Below, in pieces: positions 21,703 through 22,757 of a stretch of DNA of 22,757 nucleotides (its first letter is position 1; every line of letters starts with the position of its first letter). The position numbers and the translations under genes are program-made. This stretch comes from Planctomycetaceae bacterium. GTDB lineage: Bacteria > Planctomycetota > Planctomycetia > Planctomycetales > Planctomycetaceae. The notes under the pieces were generated by a model. The model was not told the DNA's origin and did not search any database. It saw nothing but the letters and a program-made list of their open reading frames with translations. The stretch spans positions 1 through 22,757 of the forward strand of contig JALTOP010000134.1 of NCBI GenBank assembly GCA_027000105.1, in the 5' to 3' direction.

Positions 21703-22757
21703 ATGTCGCTTTATTTCCGGACTCTTTACGCATGGAAGTGCAAAGGGACACATCACAAGCTGGCAATGGATGCGCTGCGACTTCTGGAAGGAACCGAACC
21801 CCAGAAATGGCGAAATCTGTTCCTGAAGCATATTGAAAATTACCTGACCGGCTCAAAAGATCCCGATAAAAAGTTCAAGGATTTCCGTAACCACGTCCTG
21901 CATGTAGGAGATAATTACTGGGGTGGAGCGATCAAGGCAACACACAAGTGGTACGCTGAAGCTCGACAGGCGTTCGCAGATGGGTACTGGAAAGATGCCG
22001 TTTATGCCACCGGCGTGATGAGCCACTATCTGACCGATGTCTGTTGCCCGCTCCACACAGCCCAATCGGATAAAGAGAACATCATCCATCGCGCGTGTGA
22101 ATGGAGCGTCAGTTGCAGTTACGACGATTTGATCGACGCACTCGAAGAAGATTTTGGGGGCTATCCTGAACTGACTCTCCCGAAAGGAGACGACTGGCTC
22201 GACCAGTTCATTCGTCAGCAGGCGGAGTATTCGCATCAACGTTACACGCAGGTCGTTGAGGGGTACCGGTTCGATCTGGGAGTGAAAAACCCTCCTGCCG
22301 GTCTGGATGATGATATTTTCAAAGAGTTCTCGCTGCTATTGGGGCGTGCGGGCTCAGCGCTCTCTTTGGTCATCGCACAATGCCTGGAAGAAGCGGGACG
22401 ATCCGCTCCGTCTGTTTCGCTTTCCATGCAATCGATGCTTTCAACTTTGACAATACCGATTTTCTGGGTCACAAAGAAAATGGCCGATGCCGAAGAACGG
22501 GCGATTGTCAAAAGAATATACGATGAATTGCAACGGACGGGAACCGTCGAAGAAGCATTGCCGGAAGAAAACCGTGTCATTCGCGATCTTGTCAATGAGG
22601 AACGCAATACAACGACTTCCCCTGAGAATGGAAAAAACACCGACAAAAAAACGGCGAAGTCGCCCATTTCGTCAGCCCGGAAAGATTCGCCTGACCGGAC
22701 AGATGAGGCAGCCTCGCAGGCAAACAGGTCAAGCGAAGAAGAAACAGTCCAGATTGA
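21703..22757 (+). CDS. Zinc-dependent phospholipase C-like protein, 3' end beyond window
   Basis: The first 351 codons of a gene that leaves the window. Residues about 10-135 resemble the zinc phospholipase C/P1 nuclease-like fold. His108-x3-Asp112-x5-His118 and His129-x3-Glu133 (within GVMSHYLTDVCCPLHTAQS and IIHRACEW) follow the order and near-spacing of the zinc ligands His118, Asp122, His128, His142 and Glu146 of Bacillus cereus PLC; candidate ligands upstream are His17/His18 and His64/His67. There is no signal peptide, unlike secreted PLCs. From about residue 310 the chain is a Lys/Ser/Thr/Glu-rich, probably disordered linker, so a second domain may lie beyond the window. Related planctomycete proteins, as I recall, carry a DUF4332-type helix-hairpin-helix there. 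AGGTGG at 21690-21695, 7 nt before the ATG, supports the start. The lipid or nucleic-acid substrate is not known. Confidence 0.8.
   Translation, partial: MSLYFRTLYAWKCKGTHHKLAMDALRLLEGTEPQKWRNLFLKHIENYLTGSKDPDKKFKDFRNHVLHVGDNYWGGAIKATHKWYAEARQAFADGYWKDAVYATGVMSHYLTDVCCPLHTAQSDKENIIHRACEWSVSCSYDDLIDALEEDFGGYPELTLPKGDDWLDQFIRQQAEYSHQRYTQVVEGYRFDLGVKNPPAGLDDDIFKEFSLLLGRAGSALSLVIAQCLEEAGRSAPSVSLSMQSMLSTLTIPIFWVTKKMADAEERAIVKRIYDELQRTGTVEEALPEENRVIRDLVNEERNTTTSPENGKNTDKKTAKSPISSARKDSPDRTDEAASQANRSSEEETVQI

Noticed and set aside
1..22757. CRISPR array, phage or toxin-antitoxin module
   Set aside because: No regularly spaced repeats and no matching proteins were found; apart from the intergenic gaps noted, the window is filled by chromosomal-type genes.

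Overview
The window reads as ordinary chromosome from a member of the Planctomycetota. The reasons are family content rather than any rRNA: a DUF1559 pseudopilin-like protein with its small carboxypeptidase-regulatory-like lipoprotein partner, a Tat-exported Gfo/Idh/MocA oxidoreductase, a CxPxR sulfatase, an exported SUMF1-domain protein, an HDOD-kinase fusion and several lineage-type secreted or lipoprotein hypotheticals. No IS element, integrase, phage gene, CRISPR array or toxin-antitoxin pair was recognised.

Layout. At 1-3700 lie the DUF1559 gene and its lipoprotein partner (+ strand, each preceded by a hairpin terminator), then two minus-strand cell-envelope hypotheticals. At 4117-6595 are thyX (flavin-dependent thymidylate synthase) and an exported right-handed beta-helix protein, both +. 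At 6640-12465 is a signalling block: a cytoplasmic HDOD plus Ser/Thr kinase fusion (-), a tiny Gly/Tyr-rich lipoprotein (+) with a visible promoter, leader hairpin and terminator, a membrane-anchored hypothetical (-), and a membrane-anchored tandem-GAF diguanylate cyclase (-). An ORF of uncertain reality lies upstream of the cyclase.

At 12959-16722 are the Gfo/Idh oxidoreductase and an FGE-like SUMF1 protein that lacks the catalytic cysteines (both -), divergent from an apbE-type FAD:protein FMN transferase (+). At 16760-20314 a minus-strand run encodes sulfatase, then TIM-barrel amidohydrolase, then a PLP-dependent threonine dehydratase-like enzyme, possibly co-transcribed. At 20490-22757 are a minus-strand membrane hypothetical, tRNA-Gly(CCC), and the start of a zinc phospholipase C-like protein that runs off the right edge.

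The genes do not form one obvious pathway. Catabolic and secretory genes sit beside second-messenger and kinase signalling genes. I did not find a clear undescribed system. The observations most worth following are the leader and intergenic hairpins that look regulatory, the signal-less PLC-like protein with an intact zinc-site spacing, the non-canonical GGDEF site, the HDOD-kinase fusion, and the cysteine-less FGE paralogue near a sulfatase that needs a real FGE. Several start codons were moved from the longest ORF on the basis of Shine-Dalgarno or signal-peptide evidence, as stated per gene.
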